Part shown: one piece after another, positions 1 to 6,369 of the stretch | Numbering within the stretch: the first letter of the stretch is position 1 | How the letters are laid out: each line of letters begins with the position of its first letter | Origin: an uncultured Oscillospiraceae bacterium | GTDB taxonomy: Bacteria; Bacillota; Clostridia; Oscillospirales; Ruminococcaceae | Assembly: GCA_900547385.1 (NCBI GenBank) | Contig: URGQ01000059.1 | Span: forward strand, 1 to 7,366 | Length of the DNA: 7,366 nucleotides | Direction: 5' to 3' | The notes under the pieces: model-generated | Told to the model about the DNA's origin: nothing | Seen by the model: the letters and a program-made list of their open reading frames with translations, nothing else | Database searches by the model: none | Position numbers and translations under genes: made by a program

Positions 1-23
1 GGGGCCGGCGGCTCCGCCGCCCC
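1..23 (-). terminator. GC-rich hairpin, possible operon-end terminator cut by the window edge
   Basis: GGGG at 1-4 pairs with CCCC at 20-23, and the stem continues through C5/G19 and 7-10/15-18, with C6 bulged and a 4-base loop. Read on the minus strand it lies about 95 bases after the atpC stop. The bases that would show a following U-tract are outside the window, so terminator function is inferred. It could instead be part of the leader of the next minus-strand gene. Confidence 0.3.
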
Positions 24-50
24 TCCTTCGCAGGCTTTTCTTCTTCCCCC

Positions 51-79
51 AGTATAGCACGGGAGCCGCCCGCTTTCCA
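51..79 (-). promoter_or_regulatory. Candidate extended -10 promoter downstream of atpC
   Basis: On the minus strand a TGGAAA box (79-74, four of six matches to TTGACA) is followed after 17 bases by TATACT (56-51). TATACT is preceded by TGC (59-57), giving an extended -10. A purine-rich GAAGGAGGGG stretch follows at about 31-22 and could be a ribosome binding site, but no start codon is visible before the window ends. This suggests a further minus-strand gene to the left. The call rests on motif match alone, and the overlapping hairpin complicates it. Confidence 0.35.
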
Positions 80-92
80 GCAGGCAGCTCCC
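61..92. repeat. 13-bp inverted repeat (hairpin) after atpC
   Basis: Arms 61-73 and 80-92 pair over 13 positions around a 6-base loop, with two G-T wobbles when read as minus-strand RNA. On the plus strand it is followed by TTTT (93-96), so it could terminate a plus-strand transcript. On the minus strand no T-tract follows, so it is not a canonical terminator for the atp operon. It covers the -35 and spacer of the candidate promoter at 51-79, so an operator role is also possible. Confidence 0.55.
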
Positions 93-116
93 TTTTCGTC
101 ACTTAAAAACATAATA

Positions 117-527
117 TTACGAAAGAAAAATTTCCTTAGCGTGCAGCCTGGCCAGGCTCCGCAGAATGGTCATCTCGGCGTTCTGGCACTCCAGCACGCT
201 GTGCTTCTGGCGCAGCTCTTCCTGCGCCTCCGCCAGCGCCCGGCGCTCGCGCTCCTCGTCGATCTCCTCGGGCCGCAGCACCTCTTCCACCATCACCGAT
301 ACGGTATTCTCGCCCACCCGGGCAAAGCCCGCATCCACCACGGCGGATTGCCACTCGCCGTCCGGCGTTTGCAGCCGCATCGTCCCCGGCACAATGCCGA
401 TGACCGCAGCCTCATGGTGCGCCATAATGCCCATCGAACCATCCTGGATGGGCAGCTGCACCTGGCTTGCCTCGCCTTCGTAAAACACGCGGGAAAACCC
501 GATCACCTTCAGGGTAAAGGTCTCCAT
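117..527 (-). CDS. atpC: F1Fo ATP synthase epsilon subunit
   Basis: Epsilon subunit of the F1 central stalk. It sits at the foot of gamma against the c-ring, and in many bacteria its C-terminal helices inhibit ATP hydrolysis. The 136 residues match the usual length. An N-terminal beta-sandwich (about 1-86) carries the family signature LPIQDGSMGIMAHHEA (25-40), and a charged helical C-terminal domain follows (about 87-130). IDEER at 89-93 resembles the I/L-D-x-x-R-A motif that binds regulatory ATP in Bacillus-type epsilons, but E replaces the final A, so ATP sensing is uncertain. The start ATG is preceded by AAAGGAGAGGTG. It is the last gene of the operon, 24 bases after the atpD stop. Confidence 0.96.
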   Translation of the reverse strand: METFTLKVIGFSRVFYEGEASQVQLPIQDGSMGIMAHHEAAVIGIVPGTMRLQTPDGEWQSAVVDAGFARVGENTVSVMVEEVLRPEEIDEERERRALAEAQEELRQKHSVLECQNAEMTILRSLARLHAKEIFLS

Positions 528-551
528 TTTGGCACCTCTCCTTTCCGGTCG

Positions 552-1940
552 TTACACGCCTTGCTTGGCCTTTTCTATGACATCCTCGATGGTGCCGACA
601 TTGAAGAACGCCCACTCGGGGTATTCGTCCATCTCACCGTCGATGATGGCCTTAAAGGAACGGATGGTATCCCGGACGGGCACATACTTGCCCGGTACGC
701 CGGTAAAGTTTTCCGCCACATGGAAGGGCTGCGAAAGGAACTTCTGGATCTTTCTCGCCCGGTAAATGGTCACCTTATCCTCGTCGGAAAGCTCCTCCAT
801 ACCCAGGATCGCTATGATATCCTGCAATTCCTTGTACTTCTGCAGGATCTTCTGCACGGCTCTCGCCGTTTCGTAGTGCTCCTGCCCCACAATGTCTGCC
901 TCCAATATACGGGAGGTGGATTCCAGCGGGTCTACCGCCGGGTAAATACCCTGCTCCACGATCTTACGGGAAAGTACGGTAGTCGCATCCAGGTGGGCAA
1001 AGGTCGTCGCGGGGGCGGGGTCGGTCAAGTCATCGGCCGGTACATATACCGCCTGCACCGAGGTAATGGACCCGTCATGGGTGGAGGCGATGCGCTCCTG
1101 CAGCTCACCCAGCTCGGTGGCCAGGGTAGGCTGATAGCCCACGGCACTGGGCATCCGCCCCAGCAGGGCGGAAACCTCGCTGCCTGCCTGCACAAACCGG
1201 AAGATGTTATCAATGAACAGCAGCACATCCTGGTGCTCCACATCGCGGAAGTACTCCGCCATGGTCAGTCCGGTCAGGCCCACTCTCATTCTGGCCCCGG
1301 GCGGCTCGTTCATCTGGCCAAAGACCAGCGCGGTCTTTTTCAGCACCCCGCTTTCGCCCATCTCGGTCCACAGGTCGTTGCCCTCGCGGGAGCGCTCTCC
1401 CACGCCGGTAAAGATGGAATAGCCGCCATGCTCGGTGGCTACATTGGTGATCAGCTCCTGGATAAGCACTGTTTTGCCTACGCCCGCACCGCCAAAAAGG
1501 CCGATTTTACCGCCCTTGGCGTAGGGGGCCAGCAGGTCAATGACCTTGATGCCGGTCTCCAGGATCTCCACCACGGGGCTCTGGTCGGCAAAGCCGGGCG
1601 GGTCGCGGTGGATGCACCACTTCTCCCCCTCCGGCAGCGGCTCGCCGCCATCAATAATCTCACCAGTCACATTAAAGAGACGCCCCAGGGTACGGTCGCC
1701 CACCGGCACTTGGATGCCGCCGCCTTCAGCGGTAACTTCCATGTCGCGGCACAGCCCCTCACTGGGGGAAAGCATAATGCAGCGCACGATGTTGCCGCCC
1801 ATATGCTGGGCCACCTCCATCACGCACTTCTGCTCGCCGTTCTGCACCGTCAGCGCATCCTTGATGAAGGGCAGTTGGCCCTCGGGGAACAAGACATCCA
1901 CCACAGGCCCCTGCACCTCTGTAATAATCCCTTTCATCAT
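552..1940 (-). CDS. atpD: F1Fo ATP synthase beta subunit (catalytic)
   Basis: Catalytic subunit, three per F1, which makes or hydrolyses ATP at its interface with alpha. It has 462 residues, the normal length. Visible motifs are Walker A GGAGVGKT (150-157, K156 and T157), the GER motif with catalytic Glu182, Walker B DVLLFIDN (238-245), the adenine-pocket Tyr in GIYPAVDPL (331-339), and the lever EELSDED (382-388), equivalent to DELSEED. The end, VGTIEDVIEKAKQ (448-460), is standard. The ATG overlaps the atpG stop as ATGA, so translation is probably coupled. A weak AAGGAAG ribosome binding site lies about 10 bases upstream. A second ATG follows immediately and could also be used. No catalytic residue appears lost. 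Confidence 0.98.
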   Translation of the reverse strand: MMKGIITEVQGPVVDVLFPEGQLPFIKDALTVQNGEQKCVMEVAQHMGGNIVRCIMLSPSEGLCRDMEVTAEGGGIQVPVGDRTLGRLFNVTGEIIDGGEPLPEGEKWCIHRDPPGFADQSPVVEILETGIKVIDLLAPYAKGGKIGLFGGAGVGKTVLIQELITNVATEHGGYSIFTGVGERSREGNDLWTEMGESGVLKKTALVFGQMNEPPGARMRVGLTGLTMAEYFRDVEHQDVLLFIDNIFRFVQAGSEVSALLGRMPSAVGYQPTLATELGELQERIASTHDGSITSVQAVYVPADDLTDPAPATTFAHLDATTVLSRKIVEQGIYPAVDPLESTSRILEADIVGQEHYETARAVQKILQKYKELQDIIAILGMEELSDEDKVTIYRARKIQKFLSQPFHVAENFTGVPGKYVPVRDTIRSFKAIIDGEMDEYPEWAFFNVGTIEDVIEKAKQGV

Positions 1941-2827
1941 GATGTTTTCTTCCTTTTCTGTGCTTTGGCGCCGCCCGCTACCTCTACGATCTGCTGGGTA
2001 ATGGCGGCCTGCCGCACACTGTTATAGATGACGGAAAGCTCCCGCAGCATATCGGCAGCACTATCCGTCGCGGATTTCATTGCCAGCATTCTGGCGTTTT
2101 CTTCACTGCAAAAGGCCTCCACCAGCGCCCCGAACAGGTACCCTGTCACATAGTTGGGCGCTATGGAACCCAGCACCGCCCCAGCATTCGGCAGGTAGTT
2201 CACCTGCTGCGGCTTTTGGGGCTTGCCCTCTCCGGGCCGGAAGGCCTCCGCCGAAAGGGGCAGCAGCTTCTGCAGCCGGGGGGTGGCCTCCTCGCCGTGC
2301 TCCTCCATGCGGGTATAGATCACATAGACCTCGCTGAGCTCCCCGCTCATGAATCTCTGGCACATCATGGCCGCTATTCTCCTGGCGCGCTCCACGCTGG
2401 GCTGCTGCGCCATTCCGATAAAGCTCCGGTCCACCGCGTAGCCCAATTTCTGCAGCGCCAGGGCACCCAGCCGCCCCACCACGCATACGGCAGGGTCTGT
2501 TTCCTTCTGCAGCACGCCCTCGGCAAATTTCAAAATGTTGTGGTTATAGGCGCCGGCCAGTCCCTTATCGCCGCTGATGACCAGATACCCCTTTTTGCCG
2601 CCGAGGATCGGCTCCCCGGTGCCAAAATAGCGGTCCTCCAGCTCCGGCAGGTCCCGCAGGATCTCTGCGATCAGCTCCTCCGACTGCTCAAAGTGCGGCA
2701 GCGCTTCGGTCAGGGCCCGGCGGGCCTTTTTCACCTTGGTGGAGGAGATCAGGTACATGGCGTTGGTAATCTTCATGGTATCCTGCACGCTTTTTATGCG
2801 GCTTTGGATATCTCTTGCGCTTGCCAT
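1937..2827 (-). CDS. atpG: F1Fo ATP synthase gamma subunit (rotor shaft)
   Basis: Central rotor shaft that couples c-ring rotation to conformational change in alpha3beta3. It has 296 residues, slightly above a typical 280-290. The N-terminal coiled-coil helix begins with RDIQSRIKSVQDTMKITNAM (5-24). The Rossmann-like middle has SGDKGLAGAYN (85-95), and the C-terminal helix has ARMLAMKSAT (245-254) and RQAAITQQIVEVAGGA (272-287). After GGA, where most gammas end within about three residues, this protein continues with the basic tail KAQKRKKTS (288-296). It starts four bases after the delta/alpha stop, and the AGGTGA that serves as ribosome binding site contains that stop codon, so translation is probably coupled. 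The end overlaps atpD by four bases. Confidence 0.97.
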   Translation of the reverse strand: MASARDIQSRIKSVQDTMKITNAMYLISSTKVKKARRALTEALPHFEQSEELIAEILRDLPELEDRYFGTGEPILGGKKGYLVISGDKGLAGAYNHNILKFAEGVLQKETDPAVCVVGRLGALALQKLGYAVDRSFIGMAQQPSVERARRIAAMMCQRFMSGELSEVYVIYTRMEEHGEEATPRLQKLLPLSAEAFRPGEGKPQKPQQVNYLPNAGAVLGSIAPNYVTGYLFGALVEAFCSEENARMLAMKSATDSAADMLRELSVIYNSVRQAAITQQIVEVAGGAKAQKRKKTS

Positions 2828-2831
2828 ACCA

Positions 2832-4682
2832 TCACCTGCCCTTGTACTCTTCGGCCGCCGTCAGGATCGCCTGCCGCAGCGTATCGTCCAGCGCTTTGGT
2901 TTCCTCCAGCGCTGCAATGATCTCGCTGTGGTTCTCCCGCACATAGTCCAAAAGTCCCATCTGATATGCCTTTATCTCGGTCAGCGGCACCTCCAGGAAG
3001 CCCTTGGCCGTTGCCACCACCAGGGTGATGACCTGCTCCGCCATCGAAAGCGGACGGTACAGCGGCTGCTTCAGCACCTCCATCAGGCCCTTGCCGTAGG
3101 CCAGTTGCTCCCGGGTGGTGTCATCCAGGTCGCTGCTGAACTGTGTAAAGACCTCCATCTCACGGTACTGCGCCAGATCAATACGAATAGAACCGCTGGC
3201 CTTTTTCATGGCCTTGGTCTGGGCGGCGCCGCCCACGCGGGAAACCGAAAGGCCGACATTAACGGCCGGACGCTGACCTGCATTAAAGAGGTTCGTCTCC
3301 AGATAGATCTGTCCGTCGGTGATGGAAATAACATTGGTGGGAATATAAGCCGATACATCACCGGCCTGTGTTTCAATAATGGGCAGCGCGGTGATGGAGC
3401 CGCCGCCCATTTCGGGGGTCAGGCGGCTGCTGCGCTCCAGCAGGCGGCTGTGCAGGTAGAATACATCGCCGGGGTAGGCCTCACGGCCGGGGCTGCGCTC
3501 CAGGATGAGCGACAGCGAACGGTAAGCCACCGCGTGCTTGGAAAGATCATCGTAGATGATGAGGACATCCTTCCCCTGGTGCATAAAGTACTCCGCCATA
3601 GCGGTACCGGCATAGGGGGCAATGTACTGCAGGGAGGCCGGATCGCTGGCTGTGGCCGAAACCACGATGGAGTACTCCATGGCCCCGTGGCTCTGCAGGG
3701 TGGAAACCACCTTGGCCACGGTAGATGCCTTCTGCCCGATGGCCACATAGATGCAGATAACACCCTTGCCCTTCTGGTTCAGGATGGTATCAGTGGCGAT
3801 AGAGGTCTTACCGGTCTGCCGGTCGCCGATGATCAGCTCACGCTGTCCCCGTCCAATGGGGAACATGCTGTCGATGGCCAAAATACCGGTCTCCATCGGG
3901 ACCGAAACGGACTTTCTGTCCTTGATACCAGGGGCGGCGTTTTCAATGGGGCGGTAACCGGCCGGCACCGCCTCGCCCTTGCCGTCAATGGGGGTGCCCA
4001 TGGCATCCACCACGCGGCCCAGGAAGGCTTCGCCCACCGGCACACCGGCCCGCCGCTCGGTGCGCACCACCCGTCCGCCGGCCAAAAGGCCCTTTTCGCT
4101 GCCCAGCAGAATGATACCGGTCTCCTCGCGGCGGATATCCTGTACCATGCCCTTTACGCCGCTCTCAAACTGCACGATCTCGCCGTAAGCGGCATGCCGG
4201 ATGCCGGAAACGGTGGCAACACCGTCGCCCACCCGCAGGATCTCGCCCACCTCGTGGTCCTTGCCGTCAAAGGCGGCCGCGTCTATTTCGGTGCGCAGCA
4301 GGTCAATGACCTCGCTGGAATCGGAAAGCATCTGGGGCGTCTGGGTTAGACGGTTCTTCATCTGGGTCAGGCGGCCCTTCATGCTCCAGTCGTATTCCTC
4401 GCTGCCCACCGTGATGCAGAAGCCGCCCAGCAGGCTTTTATCCTCCACCAGCTCCAGCGGCAGCTCTTCGTTTTCGTACTTCTTCCGCAAAAATTCCCGG
4501 ATCTGCCCCAGTTGCTCGGCAGTCGGGGGGGTCACATACCGCAGGATCGCTTTTTGACGGCTCGCGCGTTCGGCCCGGCGCTCCTCATAGGCATCCATCA
4601 GCTGGTCCAGCGCCTCTACGCCGTCCGTCTTCAGGGTACCCAGCAGCTCCTGCAGCTTGCCGTCACTGGATCTTGCCGCCAT
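2832..4682 (-). CDS. atpA: Fused delta C-terminal domain plus ATP synthase alpha subunit
   Basis: The ATG start gives 616 residues, against about 500 for a normal alpha. Residues about 20-115 align without gaps to the C-terminal part of delta/OSCP: a helix EALDQLMDAYEER, a strand AILRYVTPPTAEQLGQI, and the signature DKSLLGGF (81-88) followed by D.SMKGRL. Residues from about 118 (MLSDSSEVIDLLRTEID) to the end form a complete alpha: beta-barrel, P-loop GDRQTGKT (286-293), Walker B DVLIIYDD (372-379), arginine finger in SVSRVGGAAQ (R482) and a helical C-terminus. No stop, frameshift or ribosome binding site separates the two parts. A normal delta has about 178 residues, so its first 65-70, most of the alpha-binding N-terminal bundle, are missing. 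Alpha occurs three times per F1, so three delta domains per enzyme are expected if the fusion is not processed. The frame is open only from about 4751, and upstream lies atpF. Confidence 0.95.
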   Translation of the reverse strand: MAARSSDGKLQELLGTLKTDGVEALDQLMDAYEERRAERASRQKAILRYVTPPTAEQLGQIREFLRKKYENEELPLELVEDKSLLGGFCITVGSEEYDWSMKGRLTQMKNRLTQTPQMLSDSSEVIDLLRTEIDAAAFDGKDHEVGEILRVGDGVATVSGIRHAAYGEIVQFESGVKGMVQDIRREETGIILLGSEKGLLAGGRVVRTERRAGVPVGEAFLGRVVDAMGTPIDGKGEAVPAGYRPIENAAPGIKDRKSVSVPMETGILAIDSMFPIGRGQRELIIGDRQTGKTSIATDTILNQKGKGVICIYVAIGQKASTVAKVVSTLQSHGAMEYSIVVSATASDPASLQYIAPYAGTAMAEYFMHQGKDVLIIYDDLSKHAVAYRSLSLILERSPGREAYPGDVFYLHSRLLERSSRLTPEMGGGSITALPIIETQAGDVSAYIPTNVISITDGQIYLETNLFNAGQRPAVNVGLSVSRVGGAAQTKAMKKASGSIRIDLAQYREMEVFTQFSSDLDDTTREQLAYGKGLMEVLKQPLYRPLSMAEQVITLVVATAKGFLEVPLTEIKAYQMGLLDYVRENHSEIIAALEETKALDDTLRQAILTAAEEYKGR

Positions 4683-5163
4683 GTGCTTCACCTGCTTCCG
4701 CGATAAACTTATCGTACAGCATTCTATCCTGCTGCTCGGTGTTCCTGTCGCCTACCGCCTTGGCCGCGGCATCTATCACCAAAGTGGCGATCTCGCTCTT
4801 CATATCCCGCAGGGCGTTGGCACGCTCCACCGCCATGGTTTCTTCGGCACGGCGGCGCTTCTGCTCCAGCTCGGCATCGGTGGCAGCCAGCAGTTTTTCG
4901 CTCTGCTCTTTTGCCTCGGCCTTCGCGCGCGCTATAATCTCCTCACCCTCGCCCTGGGCGGCGGCCAGCTTCCCTTCATATTCCGTCTTCATGCCGTCAG
5001 CCGCATCCTGGGCGGTCTTGGCATCGGCAAACTGCTTCTCGATGAGCGCTTTGCGTTCCTCCAGGATCTTATTGACCCGGCCGAACAAAAACTTGCGCAT
5101 GAAGAAATAGAGAACCAGCAGGTTGATGACGGTAAATAAGAGATTGATATCTAATCTCAGCAT
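4663..5163 (-). CDS. atpF: F1Fo ATP synthase b subunit (peripheral stalk)
   Basis: The b subunit forms the dimeric outer stalk that holds alpha3beta3 still against the membrane a subunit, and normally docks on delta. It has 166 residues, the normal length. One N-terminal membrane helix spans about 5-24 (INLLFTVINLLVLYFF), and a long charged coiled coil rich in Ala, Glu, Lys and Arg follows. The end MLYDKFIAEAGE is typical of bacterial b. It carries no delta-like extension, unlike the mycobacterial b-delta protein, so the missing delta N-terminus has not moved here. It is the only b gene in the window, so a homodimer is likely. Its last 20 bases overlap the delta/alpha gene in another frame. 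The ATG has a GGAAGG site about 10 bases upstream. Confidence 0.95.
   Translation of the reverse strand: MLRLDINLLFTVINLLVLYFFMRKFLFGRVNKILEERKALIEKQFADAKTAQDAADGMKTEYEGKLAAAQGEGEEIIARAKAEAKEQSEKLLAATDAELEQKRRRAEETMAVERANALRDMKSEIATLVIDAAAKAVGDRNTEQQDRMLYDKFIAEAGEAHGGKIQ
4688..4693 (-). promoter_or_regulatory. Ribosome binding site deciding the start of the delta/alpha fusion
   Basis: AGGTGA ends five bases before the ATG at 4682, inside the 3' end of atpF. A GTG at 4691 in the same frame lies within this Shine-Dalgarno itself and has no good site of its own, so the ATG is preferred. The GTG start would add only three residues (MKH). Confidence 0.6.
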
Positions 5164-5195
5164 CTGAGTCTTGCCTTCCTTTCTCTATTTTTCGC

Positions 5196-5414
5196 TTACA
5201 GTACCAGCAGCAGCAGGGCAATAACAAAGCCGTAGATGGCGGTGGCTTCCGCCAGGGCGCAGCCCAGCAGCAGCAGCTTACTGATCTTGCCGTCCGCCTC
5301 CGGCTGACGGGCTACTGCTTCGGTGGCCTTACCGGTAGCAATACCGATGCCGATGCCGGCGCCAATGCCGGTGAGAACCGCGATACCCGCGCCGATTGCA
5401 ACAAAAGTACCCAT
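5196..5414 (-). CDS. atpE: F1Fo ATP synthase c subunit (proteolipid ring)
   Basis: Ring-forming proteolipid that carries the coupling ion. It has 72 residues in a two-helix hairpin. Helix 1 has a glycine ladder GIGAGIGIGIATG (16-28), which packs neighbouring subunits. The polar loop ARQPEADGK (35-43) contacts gamma and epsilon. Helix 2 holds the ion-binding carboxylate Glu56 in CALAEATAIY (52-61). Na+ rings such as that of Ilyobacter tartaricus have a Gln in helix 1 and a Ser after the Glu. Here the aligned positions are Ile23 and Ala57, which points to H+ coupling (inference). The start is well supported by GAAGGAG eight bases upstream. It lies 48 bases after atpB and 32 before atpF. Confidence 0.97.
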   Translation of the reverse strand: MGTFVAIGAGIAVLTGIGAGIGIGIATGKATEAVARQPEADGKISKLLLLGCALAEATAIYGFVIALLLLVL

Positions 5415-5462
5415 AGTTTTTTCTCCTTCAAATCACATGTAATTTAATATTTTTTACTTGGG
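5415..5462 (-). promoter_or_regulatory. AT-rich translation initiation region of atpE
   Basis: This 48-base gap between atpB and atpE is 75% A+T by count (12 G/C), in sharp contrast to the GC-rich genes around it. It ends in GAAGGAG, eight bases before the atpE ATG. In E. coli a U/A-rich leader raises atpE translation to meet the high c-subunit stoichiometry, and a similar role is inferred here. Its AT richness could also hide a weak internal promoter, but no convincing -35/-10 pair is seen. Confidence 0.4.
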
Positions 5463-6152
5463 TCATTCCTCTACGGCTTCCTTGATATACAGCCCGGTGA
5501 GGAACACGAATACATAGGCCTGCAGCAGGCCGTCAAAGAAATCGAAATACAGGCTGAACACCGCGGGCAGGATGACCGGCACCAGGTGCTCCAGCAGCTT
5601 CATTACTACAAAGGCGCCCATGACATTACCAAAAAGACGCATGCACAGCGAAAGCGGCCGGATAGCCAGCTCCATCACATTCAGCGGGGTAATGACCTTG
5701 GAGGGCTTGGTAAAGCCCTTCAGCCAACCGCCCACCTTGTTTTGCCGGATGGATGCCGCCTGCACCAGAATGATGGACATCAGCGCCAGGGCCGCCGTCA
5801 CATTCAGGTCCTTTGTGGGGGGCTTCATGCCAAAGATGGCAAAGATATTGGAAATGCCCAAAAAGACCAGCACGGTTGACAAATAAGGGATATAGCGCTC
5901 TCCCTCATGGCCGATGATCCCGCGGACGAGATTCTGCAGGGCGGTGACGGCGTATTCCACACCTACCTGCAGCTTGCCAGGCTTTTCCACCCTCATGTTT
6001 CTGGTCAGTACCAGGGTAAGGATCACGATAATGGCCATGATGACCCAGGAGATCACGGTGGATTCTGCCACTTCTATCCCGCCGAATATCGGGATGGTAA
6101 AGGCAGTCGCCACATTCAGCTCCTCCATCAGGAATTCTGATAGATTACCCAT
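5463..6152 (-). CDS. atpB: F1Fo ATP synthase a subunit (membrane stator)
   Basis: Membrane stator subunit that supplies the ion half-channels against the c-ring. It has 229 residues, at the compact end for bacteria and common in Firmicutes. Hydrophobic helices lie at about 31-50, 90-108, 118-134, 172-200 and 203-223. The essential arginine is R172 in PLSLCMRLFGNVMGA (166-180), and Gln211 in LLQAYVFVFLTGLYI matches the conserved Gln252 of E. coli. The acidic residue at E. coli Glu219 is Phe181 here; variation at this site is known in other bacteria. The ATG has a near-perfect AAGGAGGTG (6169-6161) eight bases upstream. It is the first atp gene. No atpI or atpZ lies between it and the upstream radical SAM gene. 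Confidence 0.96.
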   Translation of the reverse strand: MGNLSEFLMEELNVATAFTIPIFGGIEVAESTVISWVIMAIIVILTLVLTRNMRVEKPGKLQVGVEYAVTALQNLVRGIIGHEGERYIPYLSTVLVFLGISNIFAIFGMKPPTKDLNVTAALALMSIILVQAASIRQNKVGGWLKGFTKPSKVITPLNVMELAIRPLSLCMRLFGNVMGAFVVMKLLEHLVPVILPAVFSLYFDFFDGLLQAYVFVFLTGLYIKEAVEE

Positions 6153-6285
6153 TGAACCAACACCTCCTTGTTTTCACAATTTTCTCTGTCGGCGCCGGCT
6201 TCCTGTACCGGTCGGCCATTACAGTTTTGCAGCGGTAGAGGTCCTTTGCCATGCGGCGCGGGAGCACCTGCTATCACAGGAATTC

Positions 6286-6294
6286 AGTATAACA
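6286..6294 (-). promoter_or_regulatory. Candidate extended -10 promoter of the atp operon
   Basis: TGTTATACT (6294-6286 on the minus strand) matches the extended -10 consensus TGnTATAAT at all but one position. No -35 hexamer resembling TTGACA sits at 15-19 bases; the spacer contains eight T's. A start near 6279 would give a leader of about 127 bases before atpB. The 217-base gap 6153-6369 otherwise shows no clear intrinsic terminator for the radical SAM gene, so read-through into the operon is possible. Confidence 0.5.
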
Positions 6295-6369
6295 CATATC
6301 GGCAAAAAAAAGTAGCCTAAAGTTCATAAAAGATTTTTCTTCTCTCAAAAAGTTGACGGTTGTCCCATA

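Noticed and set aside
141..2027. Plus-strand open frame of 628 codons
   Set aside because: It lies wholly antisense to atpC, atpD and the end of atpG, whose products are unmistakable. The translation is His/Leu/Gly-rich with no family features, a by-product of GC-rich codon bias.
2736..4349. Plus-strand open frame of 537 codons
   Set aside because: Antisense to atpG and the alpha part of the fusion, with low-complexity composition and no recognisable domain or ribosome binding site.
4329..4382. Internal starts that could give a separate normal alpha
   Set aside because: ATGs at 4331, 4361 and 4382 lack a properly spaced Shine-Dalgarno. The frame is continuous, so a fusion product is the simplest reading.
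6180..6225. Hairpin or riboswitch in the atp leader
   Set aside because: Only a short CCGG/CCGG stem with a bulged GGC/GCC extension is seen, with no match to a riboswitch class I recognise.
6301..6369. Terminator between the radical SAM gene and the atp promoter
   Set aside because: There is a run of eight T's on the minus strand, but the bases before it form only a 3-bp stem, so no convincing intrinsic terminator.
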